From positions 1 through 64,000 of the forward strand of contig JALORN010000010.1 in assembly GCA_025458905.1 (NCBI GenBank): a stretch of DNA of 64,000 bases, in the 5' to 3' direction. The notes beneath the pieces are model-generated. The model had not been told where the DNA came from, made no database searches, and worked only from the letters and a program-made list of their open reading frames with translations. This document shows, piece by piece, positions 9,389-19,647 of the stretch. This DNA comes from Steroidobacteraceae bacterium. GTDB taxonomy: Bacteria; Pseudomonadota; Gammaproteobacteria; Steroidobacterales; Steroidobacteraceae. Position 1 is the first letter of the stretch. The number at the start of each line of letters is the position of its first letter. A program made the translations under genes and the position numbers.

Positions 9389-10641
9389 GCGGCCAGCTCC
9401 GCGCGGCGGGCATCCTCTAGTTGGCGCTCGATCGCCTCGATCGCCGACCGTGCCGATGCATAGCGGTCCTCGGGGCGCTTGGCGAGCAGGCGGTCCAGCA
9501 GTGGCTGCAACGCCTGCTGCGCAGCCGGCAGTCGCGGTACCGGTGCCTTGGCGTGCTGGTAGATGATCGCCATCGGGTTGTCGGCGTCGAACGGCTTGCG
9601 CGCGGTCAGCAGTTCGTACAGCACCACACCGAGGGAATACAGGTCGCTGCGTCCGTCGGTCGGCTGGCCATGCCCCTGCTCGGGGCTCATGTAGTGCGGA
9701 GTCCCGAAGATCAGGCCCTTGTCGGTGATCTCGAGCTCGAGCGCGCGGTGCTTGGCGAGGCCGAAGTCGATCAGGGCCAGCGATCCGTCGTCGCGCACCA
9801 TCACGTTGCCGGGCTTCAGGTCGCGATGCAGGATCCCCGCGTGGTGGATCGCGTCGAGCGCGGTCGCGATCTCGAGTGCGAAGCCGAGTGCCCGGGAGGG
9901 CGCCAGCGGACCGGTCATCTGCGCGCGCAGGTCGCCGCGGGCGAAGTACTCCATCACCAGGTAGGCGAAGTCGTCGGTGACGCCGAGGTCGAACAGACGC
10001 ACGACGTGCGGGTGGCGGATGCCGCGGATCAGCTCGTACTCCTGGAGGAAGCGGCCGAAGGACTGGTCGACGCCGTCGGCGCGGCGCAGGTCGCGCGTGA
10101 CCTTCAGGACCACCAGGTTGCCGCCCAGCAGGCTCTCGGCGAGGAACAGCTCGGAGACCGAGCCGCCCGCGATGCGGCGGAGCCGCCGGTAGCCCGGGAG
10201 GTAGGCGCCGGCGAAGGTCTGCTGCTCGCGGGCGGCGACGGCCCCGCGCCAGGCCGCACGGGCCTCCGCCTGGCGACTCGCGGCGGCGCGCACCGCCGAG
10301 GTCAGCTTCTCGTGGTCCACCTTCTGTCCCGAGACCACGGCGAAGGCTCCCGCGCGCCGCGCGGCCTCGGCCACCGCGGGCGTGTCGTCCGGCGCGACGA
10401 AGACCACGGGCGCGAAGCCCTCGCGGCTGCCGAGGTCGGCGAGCCATGCGAAGCCGTCGCCGCCGGGCCAGGCGTGGTCCAGGACCACGACGTCATACGC
10501 CTGGGCGAGGAAGCCCCGGGGAATCGGGCCACGAGCCAGCGGATCGTACGAGTCGATCTGCGCCTCGGACCAGGTGCAGGTGAGGTGGTGTCGCAGGAGC
10601 GCGCGAAACCGCGGATCGTCGTCGACCAGCAGCACCCGCAC
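9385..10641 (-). CDS. Receiver domain fused to a Ser/Thr protein kinase
   Basis: Residues 1-120 form a response-regulator receiver, with DDD at 7-9 and the likely phosphoacceptor Asp55 in VVVLDHAWPGGDG. Residues 150-400 form a Hanks-type kinase with GGSVSE as a modified glycine loop, a lysine in VVLKV, HRDLKPGN, DFGLAKH and SPEQ, so it looks active. This suggests a two-component histidine kinase switching a Ser/Thr kinase, but the partners and substrate are unknown. No membrane segment or sensor is present. It starts with GTG 24 bases after purF and overlaps miaE by four bases. Confidence 0.85.
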   Translation of the reverse strand: MRVLLVDDDPRFRALLRHHLTCTWSEAQIDSYDPLARGPIPRGFLAQAYDVVVLDHAWPGGDGFAWLADLGSREGFAPVVFVAPDDTPAVAEAARRAGAFAVVSGQKVDHEKLTSAVRAAASRQAEARAAWRGAVAAREQQTFAGAYLPGYRRLRRIAGGSVSELFLAESLLGGNLVVLKVTRDLRRADGVDQSFGRFLQEYELIRGIRHPHVVRLFDLGVTDDFAYLVMEYFARGDLRAQMTGPLAPSRALGFALEIATALDAIHHAGILHRDLKPGNVMVRDDGSLALIDFGLAKHRALELEITDKGLIFGTPHYMSPEQGHGQPTDGRSDLYSLGVVLYELLTARKPFDADNPMAIIYQHAKAPVPRLPAAQQALQPLLDRLLAKRPEDRYASARSAIEAIERQLEDARRAELAA

Positions 10642-10665
10642 CGGCGAGCGACCTCGGGGCGCGGG

Positions 10666-12174
10666 TCAGGCGCCGCGGACGACGCGCAGCGAACCGCGGC
10701 CCTCGCGCCGCGTCGCCTTGGCGGCGTCCGAGCGCTCGGAACGCAGGCGCTCCAGGTACTCGGGCGTGACGTCGCCCGTGACGTAGCGGCCCGAGAAGCA
10801 GGAAGTGTCGAACTCCCGCACCCGCGCATCGTCGTGCTGGCAGGCCTGCACGAGGTCGTCGAGGTCCTGGTAGATCAGCCAGTCGGCGCCGATCAGCTGG
10901 CGCACCTCGTCCTCGGTGCGCCCGGCGGCGACGAGCTCGTCGGCCGCCGGCATGTCGATGCCGTAGACGTTGGGAAAACGCACCGGCGGCGCCGCGGAGG
11001 CGAAATACACCTTGCGGGCGCCGGCCTCGCGGGCGAGGTCGATGATCTGCGCCGAGGTCGTGCCGCGCACGATCGAGTCGTCGACCAGCAGCACCACCTT
11101 GTTGCGGAACTCCAGGTCGATGGCGTTCAGCTTGGAGCGCACCGACTTCTGGCGCTGGTCCTGCCCGGGCATGATGAAGGTGCGGCCGATGTAGCGGTTC
11201 TTGATGAAGCCCTCGCGGTACTTCAGCCCGAGGTGCTGCGCGACCTGCAACGCCGCGGTGCGACTGGTGTCCGGGATCGGGATCACGACGTCGATGTCGT
11301 GGTCGGGCCGTTCCCGCCGGATCTTCTCGGCGAGCTTGTCGCCCATGCGCATGCGTGCGCGCTGCACCGAGATGTTGTCGATGGTGGCGTCGGGACGGGC
11401 GAAATAGACGAACTCGAAGATGCAGGGCGCATGACGCGTGGTCGCGACGCACTGCTGCGCGTGCAGCCGCCCCGCTTCGTCGACGAACACCGCCTCCCCC
11501 GGGGCCACGTCGCGCAGCGGCCTGAAGCCGAGCATGTCGAGGGCGACCGACTCGGAGGCCAGCATGTACTCGAGCCCCTTCGGCGTCTCGCGCGAACCGA
11601 GCACCAGCGGCCGGATGCCGTTGGGGTCGCGGAAGCCGAGGATGCCATGGCCGATGACCATCGCCACGACCGCATAACCGCCGCGGCAGCGACGGTAGAG
11701 CGCGGTCACGGCGGCGAAGATGTCCGCCGGGGTCACGCGCGGCGTGCCGACGCGCTGCAGCTCGGAGGCGAGCACGTTCAGCAGCACCTCCGAGTCGGAG
11801 GTGGTGTTGAGGTGGCGCCGCTCCTCGCGCGTCAGCACCTCGGCGAGTTCCGCCGCATTCGTCAGGTTGCCGTTGTGCCCGAGGCAGATGCCGTAGGGAG
11901 CGTTCACGTAGAAGGGCTGGGCCTCGGAAGCGCCGTCGCTGCCGGCGGTCGGGTAGCGGACGTGGCCGATGCCGACGTTGCCGCGCAGCTCCAGCATGTC
12001 CTGCTGGCTGAAGACGTCGCGCACGAGGCCCGAACCCTTGCGCATCGACAGGAGGCCCTGGCTGGCCGTCACGATGCCGGCCGCGTCCTGGCCACGGTGC
12101 TGCAGCACGGTCAGGGCGTCATAGAGGCGCTGGTTGACCGCTGAGGTCCCGACGATCCCGACGATTCCGCACAT
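10666..12174 (-). CDS. purF: PurF, amidophosphoribosyltransferase
   Basis: First committed enzyme of purine synthesis, making phosphoribosylamine from PRPP and glutamine. After removal of Met1, Cys2 of MCGIVGI is the N-terminal nucleophile of the glutaminase domain. GHVRYPTAG and GHNGN follow. The PRPP loop [13 protein letters not shown] lies at about residue 365. At 502 residues it is full length. cvpA ends nine bases upstream, the usual cvpA-purF pair. Confidence 0.97.
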   Translation of the reverse strand: MCGIVGIVGTSAVNQRLYDALTVLQHRGQDAAGIVTASQGLLSMRKGSGLVRDVFSQQDMLELRGNVGIGHVRYPTAGSDGASEAQPFYVNAPYGICLGHNGNLTNAAELAEVLTREERRHLNTTSDSEVLLNVLASELQRVGTPRVTPADIFAAVTALYRRCRGGYAVVAMVIGHGILGFRDPNGIRPLVLGSRETPKGLEYMLASESVALDMLGFRPLRDVAPGEAVFVDEAGRLHAQQCVATTRHAPCIFEFVYFARPDATIDNISVQRARMRMGDKLAEKIRRERPDHDIDVVIPIPDTSRTAALQVAQHLGLKYREGFIKNRYIGRTFIMPGQDQRQKSVRSKLNAIDLEFRNKVVLLVDDSIVRGTTSAQIIDLAREAGARKVYFASAAPPVRFPNVYGIDMPAADELVAAGRTEDEVRQLIGADWLIYQDLDDLVQACQHDDARVREFDTSCFSGRYVTGDVTPEYLERLRSERSDAAKATRREGRGSLRVVRGA

Positions 12175-12183
12175 GGCAGTCTC

Positions 12184-12672
12184 CTATCTCGCCCGGGCGC
12201 CGCGCGCCGCATCACCGACGACCACCCGAACCGCATCGCCGATGCTCTCGGCGTAGGGCATGAGCCTCGCCTGCTTCCACCAGCGCTCGCCGTCGAGCCG
12301 CAGCGTGGCGGCCACGATCACCGCGAGGCCGATCACCACAGCGCCCCGCAACAGGCCGAACAGGAACCCGAGGAAGCGGTCGAAGCCGCTGAACAGCGAC
12401 ACGCGGACGAACTGACCGGCCAGGATGCCGACCAGGGTGCCGACGATCAGGACGCCGAGTGCGATCAGCGTGCGGGCCGCCCAGGTGCCATAGGGCTCGG
12501 CGGCCAGGGCGCCGCCGAGGTGGGGACGCAAGGCGTCGCTGTGCTGCCAGGCGGCCCAGAGCGCGATGATCCAGGTCGCCAGCGAGATCGCCTCGCGCAG
12601 GAAGCCGCGGATCGCGCCGACCAGGGCGGAGGCCGCGGCGACGGCGACGATGACGTAGTCGACGGGCGTCAT
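12184..12672 (-). CDS. cvpA: CvpA family inner-membrane protein
   Basis: A 162-residue protein with four hydrophobic helices (about residues 5-22, 28-45, 63-88 and 100-122) and the family signature GAIRGFLREA in the first cytoplasmic loop. CvpA homologues are linked to colicin V export and envelope stress; the biochemical role is not settled. Its position just before purF is conserved across gammaproteobacteria. The ATG at 12672 begins the typical MTPVDYVI sequence. Confidence 0.93.
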   Translation of the reverse strand: MTPVDYVIVAVAAASALVGAIRGFLREAISLATWIIALWAAWQHSDALRPHLGGALAAEPYGTWAARTLIALGVLIVGTLVGILAGQFVRVSLFSGFDRFLGFLFGLLRGAVVIGLAVIVAATLRLDGERWWKQARLMPYAESIGDAVRVVVGDAARGARAR

Positions 12673-12708
12673 GAGATCGGCGAGGGCTCCCGGATCGGCT
12701 GGGCGCGC

Positions 12709-12714
12709 ATTCTA
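12709..12714 (-). promoter_or_regulatory. Candidate -10 element of cvpA-purF
   Basis: TAGAAT is followed on the minus strand by GCGCGCCC, a GC-rich discriminator. No convincing -35 is visible. Transcription would start near 12702 and leave a 30-base leader before cvpA. It lies in the 70-base gap after the SPOR gene. Confidence 0.35.
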
Positions 12715-12742
12715 CTGGATGCAGCACCCGCCAGGGCCGGCA

Positions 12743-13354
12743 TCACGGCAGGGACACGACCGTGCCGGAGCGGCCGGACGCCTGCAGCCGCGCGGCGAGC
12801 GCCTGCGCCGCCGCGCGATCCGCCACCGGGCCGACGCGCACGCGGAACATCTGGCGCCCGGCACTGCGCACCGGGGACACGAAGGCGTCGAAGCGGCGGC
12901 CTCGCAGTTCACCCGCCAGCCGGTCGGCGGACTGGCGCGACGAGAAGCTGCCGACCTGCACCGCGAAGCCGCTCGACCCGGCACTGGAGGGGGCCGCGCC
13001 TGCGGCCTTGGGAGCCACGCCCGGCCGGCTCGCCCCGGTCCCGGGCGGCGGCGAAGTCGTGGGACCTGTCGCCGCGGCCTTGGGCGCCTCGACCACGGCC
13101 GGCGCGGGAGCCGCGAGCGTGGGCGACGGGGGCGCCGCACGGGCCTCGCCCGCATCGGGCGACACCGGTACCGGATCGCTGAGGTCGATGTCGTAGGAGC
13201 GCAGCGGCGCACCGTCCGTCGTGGTGGACGCGGGCTCCGGCGCGCCGCCGGGACGCGAGGGTTGCGGACCCGTCAGCAGCTCGGGCACGAACAGCACCGC
13301 GAGCAGCACGAGGATCACGGCGCCGGTGAGGCGGTACTTCAGCTGGGCATCCAC
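12743..13354 (-). CDS. SPOR-domain membrane protein (DedD-like)
   Basis: A bitopic protein: a short cytoplasmic N-terminus, one transmembrane helix at about residues 9-26, a long Pro/Ala/Thr-rich periplasmic linker, and a C-terminal SPOR domain beginning GFAVQVGSF. SPOR domains bind denuded septal peptidoglycan, and the folC-dedD-cvpA order is that of E. coli and Pseudomonas, so a cell-division role is likely. The start is taken as GTG at 13354 directly before DAQLKYR; no ATG is available in this frame near the helix. It has 203 residues. Confidence 0.85.
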   Translation of the reverse strand: MDAQLKYRLTGAVILVLLAVLFVPELLTGPQPSRPGGAPEPASTTTDGAPLRSYDIDLSDPVPVSPDAGEARAAPPSPTLAAPAPAVVEAPKAAATGPTTSPPPGTGASRPGVAPKAAGAAPSSAGSSGFAVQVGSFSSRQSADRLAGELRGRRFDAFVSPVRSAGRQMFRVRVGPVADRAAAQALAARLQASGRSGTVVSLP

Positions 13355-13471
13355 TTCGATGACGACGGGGTCGATGGCAGCGCGAAGGCAGGACTGCGAG
13401 GGGTCGGGCGGTGGTCCGGCCGGATGGGAAGACGTTTGCGCAAGCTGCGCAGCCAGCCGCGGGCACCGGGA

Positions 13472-13477
13472 ATTATA
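13472..13477 (-). promoter_or_regulatory. Candidate -10 element of the SPOR gene
   Basis: A perfect TATAAT on the minus strand overlaps the folC stop codon. Transcription would begin near 13465 and leave a leader of about 110 bases before the GTG at 13354. The -35 region is not convincing. Confidence 0.35.
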
Positions 13478-14750
13478 GCCCAAGCCACTCGAGTGCCGGC
13501 CCGACGGTGTGGAAGGAACCGAGCACGACGACCCGGTCGGCTTCGCCGGCCCGGGCCCGGGCCAGCGCGCAGGCCGCGCCGACGTCCGGCACGAGCGCGG
13601 CCGAATCGCCCACCGGCGCGAGGCGCTCGCGCAGCGCCTGCGCGGAGAGCCCACGCGGCCCTTGCAGCCCGCACAGGATCCACTCGTCGATGCAAGGACC
13701 GAGCACGCGCCCGATCGCCGCGACGTCCTTGTCGCCGAGGATGCCGGCGATCGCGAGGGTGCGTCCTCGCGAAGGCCGTGCACGAAGGTTGTCGGCCAGC
13801 ACCACGGCGGCCGGCTCGTTGTGCGCGACGTCGAGGATCCACTCGGGCGGGCCCGGAAGCACCTGGAAGCGCCCCGGCAGTCGCACCGCGCGCAGGCCAG
13901 CCGCGACCGTGCCGGCGTCGAGGCTCGCCAGCAGCGCCGGACGGGACGCGGCGAGTGCCTCGAGCGCGGCGAGCGCCGCAGCCGCGTTGTGGTACTGGAT
14001 CTCGCCGGGCAGCGCGGGAGGCGGCAGGCCCACGAAGCGCCAGTGCCGGCCCGCGAAATCCCAACGGCCCTGCCCGTCGACGGCCCGCGACACCGCGAAG
14101 TCGCGGCCCGGCCAGCGCGCGTCGGCACCTACCGACTCGATCGCGGCATGCACCGACCGCGGCATCTCGCTGGCGCCGAGGATCGCCGCACGACCGGCCC
14201 GCAGGATGCCGGCCTTCTCGGCCCCGATGTGCTCGAGCGTCGGGCCCAGCCAGTCGGTGTGATCGAGCCCGATCGAGCTGATCACGGCGACGTCCGCATC
14301 CAGCAGGTTGGTCGCGTCGAGCCGGCCGCCGAGCCCGACCTCTACCACGGCCAGCGCCGGCCTGCGCCGCGCGAACACCTCGAACGCGGCCAGGGTGTTG
14401 TACTCGAAGAAGGTCAGCGGCACTTCACCGCGGGCCGCCTCGATGCGCTCGAACGCCGCGACCAGCTCGTCGTCGCCGACACTGCGGCCGTCGATGGCGA
14501 TGCGCTCGTTGTAGCGCACGAGGTGCGGCGAGGTGAACGTGCCGGTGACCAGGCCGGCCGCGCGGGCCTGGGCGGCGGCGTGCGCCACGGTCGAGCCCTT
14601 GCCGTTGGTACCCGCCACGAGCACCACCGGGCAGGGCAGCGGGAGCGAGCCGAGCCGACGCGCGACCTCGCCGACGCGCCCGAGCCCGAGGTCGATGCTG
14701 CGGACGTGCTGGCGCTGCTGGTACTCGAGCCAGTCGGCGAGCGATCGCAT
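13473..14750 (-). CDS. folC: FolC, dihydrofolate/folylpolyglutamate synthase
   Basis: Mur-ligase-type enzyme that adds glutamate to dihydropteroate and folates. The P-loop GTNGKGST is at residues 47-54, followed by TSPHL, the metal-binding region VEVGLGGRLDATN, the HTDWLG segment and DVAHNEPAA of the C-terminal domain. The length of 425 residues is typical. It sits 28 bases downstream of accD. Confidence 0.96.
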   Translation of the reverse strand: MRSLADWLEYQQRQHVRSIDLGLGRVGEVARRLGSLPLPCPVVLVAGTNGKGSTVAHAAAQARAAGLVTGTFTSPHLVRYNERIAIDGRSVGDDELVAAFERIEAARGEVPLTFFEYNTLAAFEVFARRRPALAVVEVGLGGRLDATNLLDADVAVISSIGLDHTDWLGPTLEHIGAEKAGILRAGRAAILGASEMPRSVHAAIESVGADARWPGRDFAVSRAVDGQGRWDFAGRHWRFVGLPPPALPGEIQYHNAAAALAALEALAASRPALLASLDAGTVAAGLRAVRLPGRFQVLPGPPEWILDVAHNEPAAVVLADNLRARPSRGRTLAIAGILGDKDVAAIGRVLGPCIDEWILCGLQGPRGLSAQALRERLAPVGDSAALVPDVGAACALARARAGEADRVVVLGSFHTVGPALEWLGL

Positions 14751-14778
14751 CGGCAGGCGGGCGCCGGTGGCGGCGCCG

Positions 14779-15669
14779 TCAGTTCGCCGCTTCGACCGCC
14801 GCGGCGGGTGATGTCTGCGGCGGCAGGCGCATCAGCATCCGCAGCACCTGCGAGAGACGGTCGCGCATGTCGCGACGGTCGACGATCATGTCGATCGCGC
14901 CGTGCTCGAGCAGGAACTCGCTGCGCTGGAAGCCTTCGGGCAGCGTCTCGCGCACCGTCTGCTGGATGACCCGTGGCCCGGCGAAGCCGATCAGAGCGCG
15001 CGGCTCGGCGAGGTTCAGGTCGCCGAGCATCGCCAGGCTCGCCGACACGCCACCGGTCGTCGGGTCGGTCAGCACGGAGATGAACGGCAGGTGCGCCTGC
15101 GCGAGGCGCGCCAGGGCAGCGCTGGTCTTCGCCATCTGCAGCAGCGACAGCAGGGCTTCCTGCATGCGCGCGCCGCCGCTGGAGGAGAAGCACACCACGG
15201 CCGTGCGGTGTGCGATCGCGTGCTCGACCGCGCGCCGGAAGCGCTCGCCGACCACCGACCCCATGGAGCCGCCGAGGAACTGGAACTCGAACGCGCAGGC
15301 CACCACGTCGACCCCGTCGATGCGGCCGGCCATCACCACCAGCGCGTCGCGCTCGCCCGTGCCCTTCTGCGCGGCGGCGAGGCGGTCCTTGTAGCGCTTG
15401 CTGTCCTTGAAGCGCAGCGGATCCTCGGGCTGCACGCCGGCGCCGATCTCGACCCCGGTGCCGACGTCGAGCAGCCGACGCATGCGCTCGCGGGCACCGA
15501 TGCGCATGTGGTGGCTGCACTTGGGACAGACGTTGAGGTTGCGCTCGAGCTCTGCGCGATAGAGCACCGAGTCGCAGGCCGGGCACTTGATCCAGAGGCC
15601 CTCGGGGACCGAACGGGTGCGGCGCTCGGTCTTGATGCGCGAGGGCATGATCTTCTCGAACCACGACAT
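14779..15669 (-). CDS. accD: AccD, acetyl-CoA carboxylase carboxyltransferase subunit beta
   Basis: Forms the carboxyltransferase with AccA and makes malonyl-CoA. The N-terminal zinc ribbon has CPAC and CPKC at about residues 28-50. The crotonase-fold core contains [25 protein letters not shown] and [10 protein letters not shown]. The start MSWFEKI at 15669 is the conserved one for the family, giving 296 residues. A longer upstream open frame is antisense-type noise over truA. No trpF separates it from truA. Confidence 0.97.
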   Translation of the reverse strand: MSWFEKIMPSRIKTERRTRSVPEGLWIKCPACDSVLYRAELERNLNVCPKCSHHMRIGARERMRRLLDVGTGVEIGAGVQPEDPLRFKDSKRYKDRLAAAQKGTGERDALVVMAGRIDGVDVVACAFEFQFLGGSMGSVVGERFRRAVEHAIAHRTAVVCFSSSGGARMQEALLSLLQMAKTSAALARLAQAHLPFISVLTDPTTGGVSASLAMLGDLNLAEPRALIGFAGPRVIQQTVRETLPEGFQRSEFLLEHGAIDMIVDRRDMRDRLSQVLRMLMRLPPQTSPAAAVEAAN

Positions 15670-15686
15670 GCCTGGCGGACTCCCCT

Positions 15687-16541
15687 TCAGTGAGCCGCGA
15701 TCATAGCGGATCGCGGCGGACCCTCCATGCCGGCGTCCCCGGGCAGTCCGAAGGCGTCCGGGTAGCGCACGGCCCGCAGGTAGAGCCCGTCCGCCGCGGC
15801 GGTCGGCGGCGCGATGCGGCGGTCGCGGGCCGCCAGGACCTCGGCGGCGCGGCGCGGCGCCGCGAGCCCGCTGCCGATCGCGATCAGCAGGCCGGCGATG
15901 TTGCGGACCATGTGGTGCAGGAAGGCGTTGGCGACGACCTCGATCCATACGTCGTCGCCATCGCGCAGCACGCGGATCGCATCGACACGGCGTACCGGCG
16001 AGCGCGACTGGCACTCGGCGGCACGGAACGCGCTGAAGTCGTGTTCCCCGAGCAGGGCGGCGCCCGCGACCTGCATGGCCGCGACGTCGAGGGGCCGCCG
16101 CACCAGGGTGGCGCGGCGCGCCAGCAGCGCCGAACGCGTCGCACGGTTCAGGATGCGGTAGCGGTAGGTGCGGGCCACGGCCGAGAACCGCGCATGGAAC
16201 CAAGGCGGCACGGGACGGACCCACCGCACGCTGACGTCGGGCGGCAGGTTGGCGTTGACGCCGAGCAGCCAGGCCCGCAGCGTCCTGGGCGCAGCGGTGT
16301 CGAAGTGCACCACCTGCCCCTCGGCATGCACGCCGGCATCGGTCCGCCCGCCGCAGAGGACGCTGACCGGATGGTCCGCCACGACGGCCACGGCGCGCGC
16401 GAGCTCGCCGGCGACGGTGCGTAGGGCTGGCTGCGCCTGCCAGCCCGCGAAGCATGAGCCGTCGTATTCGACCCCGAGCGCGATCCGCTGCAGCGGGCCG
16501 GAGGCGGGCGTGGCGGCCTCGCCCGAAGGTCCCGCGGTCAA
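15687..16541 (-). CDS. truA: TruA, tRNA pseudouridine(38-40) synthase
   Basis: Isomerises uridines 38-40 in the anticodon stem. The catalytic Asp68 lies in [10 protein letters not shown], and [14 protein letters not shown] and FLHHMVRNI are the other family motifs. The 284-residue length includes about 18 extra N-terminal residues before [10 protein letters not shown]. The start is read as TTG at 16541, which overlaps the fimV stop as TTGA. Confidence 0.94.
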   Translation of the reverse strand: MTAGPSGEAATPASGPLQRIALGVEYDGSCFAGWQAQPALRTVAGELARAVAVVADHPVSVLCGGRTDAGVHAEGQVVHFDTAAPRTLRAWLLGVNANLPPDVSVRWVRPVPPWFHARFSAVARTYRYRILNRATRSALLARRATLVRRPLDVAAMQVAGAALLGEHDFSAFRAAECQSRSPVRRVDAIRVLRDGDDVWIEVVANAFLHHMVRNIAGLLIAIGSGLAAPRRAAEVLAARDRRIAPPTAAADGLYLRAVRYPDAFGLPGDAGMEGPPRSAMIAAH

Positions 16542-19500
16542 CCCGGCAGCGACTCGAGCAGGCGATTCGCCTCCTGCTTCTGCGACACCGAGCCTTCCGC
16601 CAGCACTTCGCGCAGGATGTTGCGCGCGCCGTCCGGGTCACCCATGTCCATGTAGGCGCGGGCGAGGTCGAGCTTGGTGCCGACTTCGCTGATCGTCACC
16701 GGCTCGAGCGCCGGCAACGCCACGCCGTCGCCGTGGCCGCGCTCGCCCGGCAGCGTCGACTGGCCGATGTCGAGGTCGATGCCGCCGTCGACCGCGTGGA
16801 CGCCGGAAGCCGCGAGCTTGTCGAGGTCGAAATCGTCGGCGTCGAGGTGAGTGGTGTCGAGCGCCGCGACCATCGAGGTCGCGCCGGGATCCGAGGCACG
16901 GTCGAGGTCGGACGCGTCGACGCGCAGCGTCTCCATGGCCGCGGTCGCTGCCGTATCGATCGGGGTGTCACGGCCGTTCCCGCGCCGTGCTGCCTTCTCG
17001 ATCAGCTTCTGCGCATCCTCGTCGAAGCTCGCGAGCATGGTCGGCGCATCCGCCGCCGCGGGATGCTCCTCCCGTGGATGGGCGGCCTCGGCGCCGGCCG
17101 AGTCGAGGTCGCCGAGTTTCTCGAGATCGCCGAGGTCGAGCCCGAGGTCGTCGATCGCCAGCTCTGCGGTCTGGTCGCCCGCGGTGGCGGTCTGCTTGAG
17201 CGCGGCATCGAGCTTGGCGCGGATGTCGGGGCCCCCGGCGCGCAGTCCCGGCTGCTCGACGGTCGGCGAATCGCCGGTCTCGGTGCGCGCGCCGGCGAGC
17301 AATTCGTCGAGGTCGACGTCCAGCCGCGGAGACTCGGCGGTCGGCGCCTCCGAGAACTGCGGCGCCATCTCCCGGGTGGTGCCGCCACCCGCCTCCACCA
17401 TCACGGTCGGCGCATCCGGACCGGCGGTCACCGGGCCGGGACGCTCGATCGTCGGATCGACGTCGCCGCGCCGGGCCGGGACGAAATCGAGGTCGGAGTT
17501 CGAGACCGACTCGATCGTCTGGGTCGAGCCCGAACCGTCGCCGAACACGTCGAAATCGAGGGGTTGCGCGCCGCCGTCGAGTTGCAGGTCGAGGCCGGAA
17601 CTCGCGGCGCGGGCGGTCGCCTGGGAGAACAGCGGATCCTCGGGCGCGATCTGCTTGCCCATGATCACGATCTTGTCCCACTCGCCCGCCGCGCCGTCCC
17701 CGAGCGTGTCGTGCAGGCCGCGCGCGGTCTTCAGGAACTCGTCGCGGTTTCCCCAGACGAAATAGACTTCGGCGAGCTTGAGCTTGAGGTCGCGCCTGTC
17801 GGGCTCGCGCGCGACGGCCAGTCGGACCAGGTCGGCAGCCTGGTCGTAGAGGCCATAGGCCATGTGGAAGTCGGCCTCGGCCAGCGGATCGCCCTGGTCG
17901 AGGTTGATGCCGGTCTCGCCGCTCAGCGTATCGTCCGCCGCGACGCTCTTGGCCGCGGCTGCCGCCGCCGGCGCGCCGATGCGAGGCGCCTCGAACTCAC
18001 CGGACTCCTCGACGACGAAACCGCTCTTGTCGGGCGCCGCGACGTTCGGGCGCCGCAGTCGTGCCGTGTCCGCCCCCATGGCCGGTGGCGGCCCGGACAT
18101 CTCGCCCGCCGCGGCGGTCGTGGTGGTGCCACCGAAGGTGTCTTCGATGTCCGAGGCGCGCCTGGACTGCCAGCGCCGGTAGCCGAAGAAGCCTGCCACC
18201 AGCGCCACCAGGCCGGCGAGTACCCACCAGAACTGCAGCGCCGAGTCGACCAGCGAGCCGAGCAGCGAAGGCTCCTCGGCGGGCGGGGCCTCGGCGACGG
18301 CCGGGCGGTTGCGCGGCCTCTTCCTCGGCTTGGCCGCAGGCTGCTCGCCGCTCGCCGCTGCAGGATCTGCCGCGGCAGGCGCGACCGAGGACTCGGGGGG
18401 CGGCGACGCTGCCACCTCGGCCGCCACGGGCGCAGGCGGGGTCGCTGCGGCGGCCGGCGGTGGTGTCGCGTCGCGCGCGGCCGGGGGCGGCGCGCTGCCC
18501 GTGGCCGGCGCGGCGGTCCCGCTGTCGAGCCGCTGCTGGAGCTCGGCGATCTGCGCGGAGCGGACTTCGAGCAGTCGACGCGACTCGGACAGTTCCTTCT
18601 CGAGCTGCGCGACGCGATCGCGCATCGCCTGTGTCTCTCGGGCGGCAGCGTCGGACCCGGCGCCGGCACTACCCGCGGACTCGGAGGGGGGCACGAGCCG
18701 CAGCCGACCCTCGGCTTCGCCACCGGCACCGGCAGCCGGGGCGCTGGCGGCACGGCTGCGCCACTCGGAGCGCTGGCGCCGCACCTCGGCGATCGCGGTG
18801 CCGCGATCGATCGCGGACAGCGCTGCGGCATCGGGAACGCGCAGCACGGCGCCGGCACGCAAAACGTTCATCGTGCCGTCGAACGCGGCGGGGTTGGCAC
18901 GATACAGCCCGACCATCATCTGCTCGGCCGAGACGCCCTGGCCCGCGGCGAGCGAACCGGCGATGCCCGAGAGCGTCTCGCCACGACGAACGGATAGCTG
19001 CCGCCCTCGCCGGACGCTGCGGAACTGGTAGCGGGGCTCGAAACCGGGGCAGGATCGGGCGAGACCGAGGGCGCAGCCGCGGCCGGCCGAGAGACGTTGC
19101 CGCTGCGGGCGGCGGCGGTGGCAGGCGCCTGGACGGTCGGCGCGGGCGCGGGCGTCGGCGCGAACACTGGCGGATCGAGCAGCAGGGTGTACTCGCGGAC
19201 GAGGCGACCGCGGCCCCAGTTGGCGTCCACCAGCAACGTGACGAACGGCTCGGTGATGGCTTCGCTGGAGCGGACGCGCAGCACGTCGCGGCCCGCCCCG
19301 TTCTTGTCGCGAGTCAGCGTAACGGAACTGAGAAATGCAGGCCATTCAAGGCCATAGCGCGCAAAGGTCTCACGCGACGCGAGCTGCACGCGCAGGCTCG
19401 TGAGCTCCTCCGGCGTGGCATTGACGAGGTCGATCTCGGCGTCGAGTGGCGCGTTGAGGGGAGAATTGAGGCGGATGTCGCCGAGCCCCAGCGCAAACGC

Positions 19501-19557
19501 GGACGACGGCAAGGCCGCCAGCACGAGCATGGCCCGCACCCATTGCTTCACGCCCAT
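16538..19557 (-). CDS. fimV: FimV, LysM polar hub protein, interrupted by an apparent one-base frameshift
   Basis: FimV organises the cell pole and is needed for type IV pilus assembly and local cAMP and c-di-GMP signalling. In order: signal peptide and the conserved [11 protein letters not shown] domain (start ATG 19557 after GGGGAG), a LysM-type domain with [10 protein letters not shown], a coiled coil, one transmembrane helix ([19 protein letters not shown]), a long acidic cytoplasmic region with TPR-like repeats, and the FimV C-terminal domain. The frame breaks at about 18988-18993: GGSYP continues in one frame and RRGETLS in another, as if one G were missing in CCG(G)TTCG. The upstream part stops at 18916; the downstream frame is open for 2.4 kb. 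It may be a sequencing error or a real disruption. Confidence 0.85.
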
Positions 19558-19647
19558 CTGCTCTCCCCGCAAAAGCAAGCGGTTCTTCAAATAAATCAGA
19601 TACTTGAGGGCGACCCACGCGCCAGCGTCTCAAGTGACCAATATAAC

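Noticed and set aside
9421..12144. A 907-codon plus-strand open frame opposite the kinase and purF
   Set aside because: Antisense shadow; composition follows the codon bias of purF and the kinase and shows no family motif.
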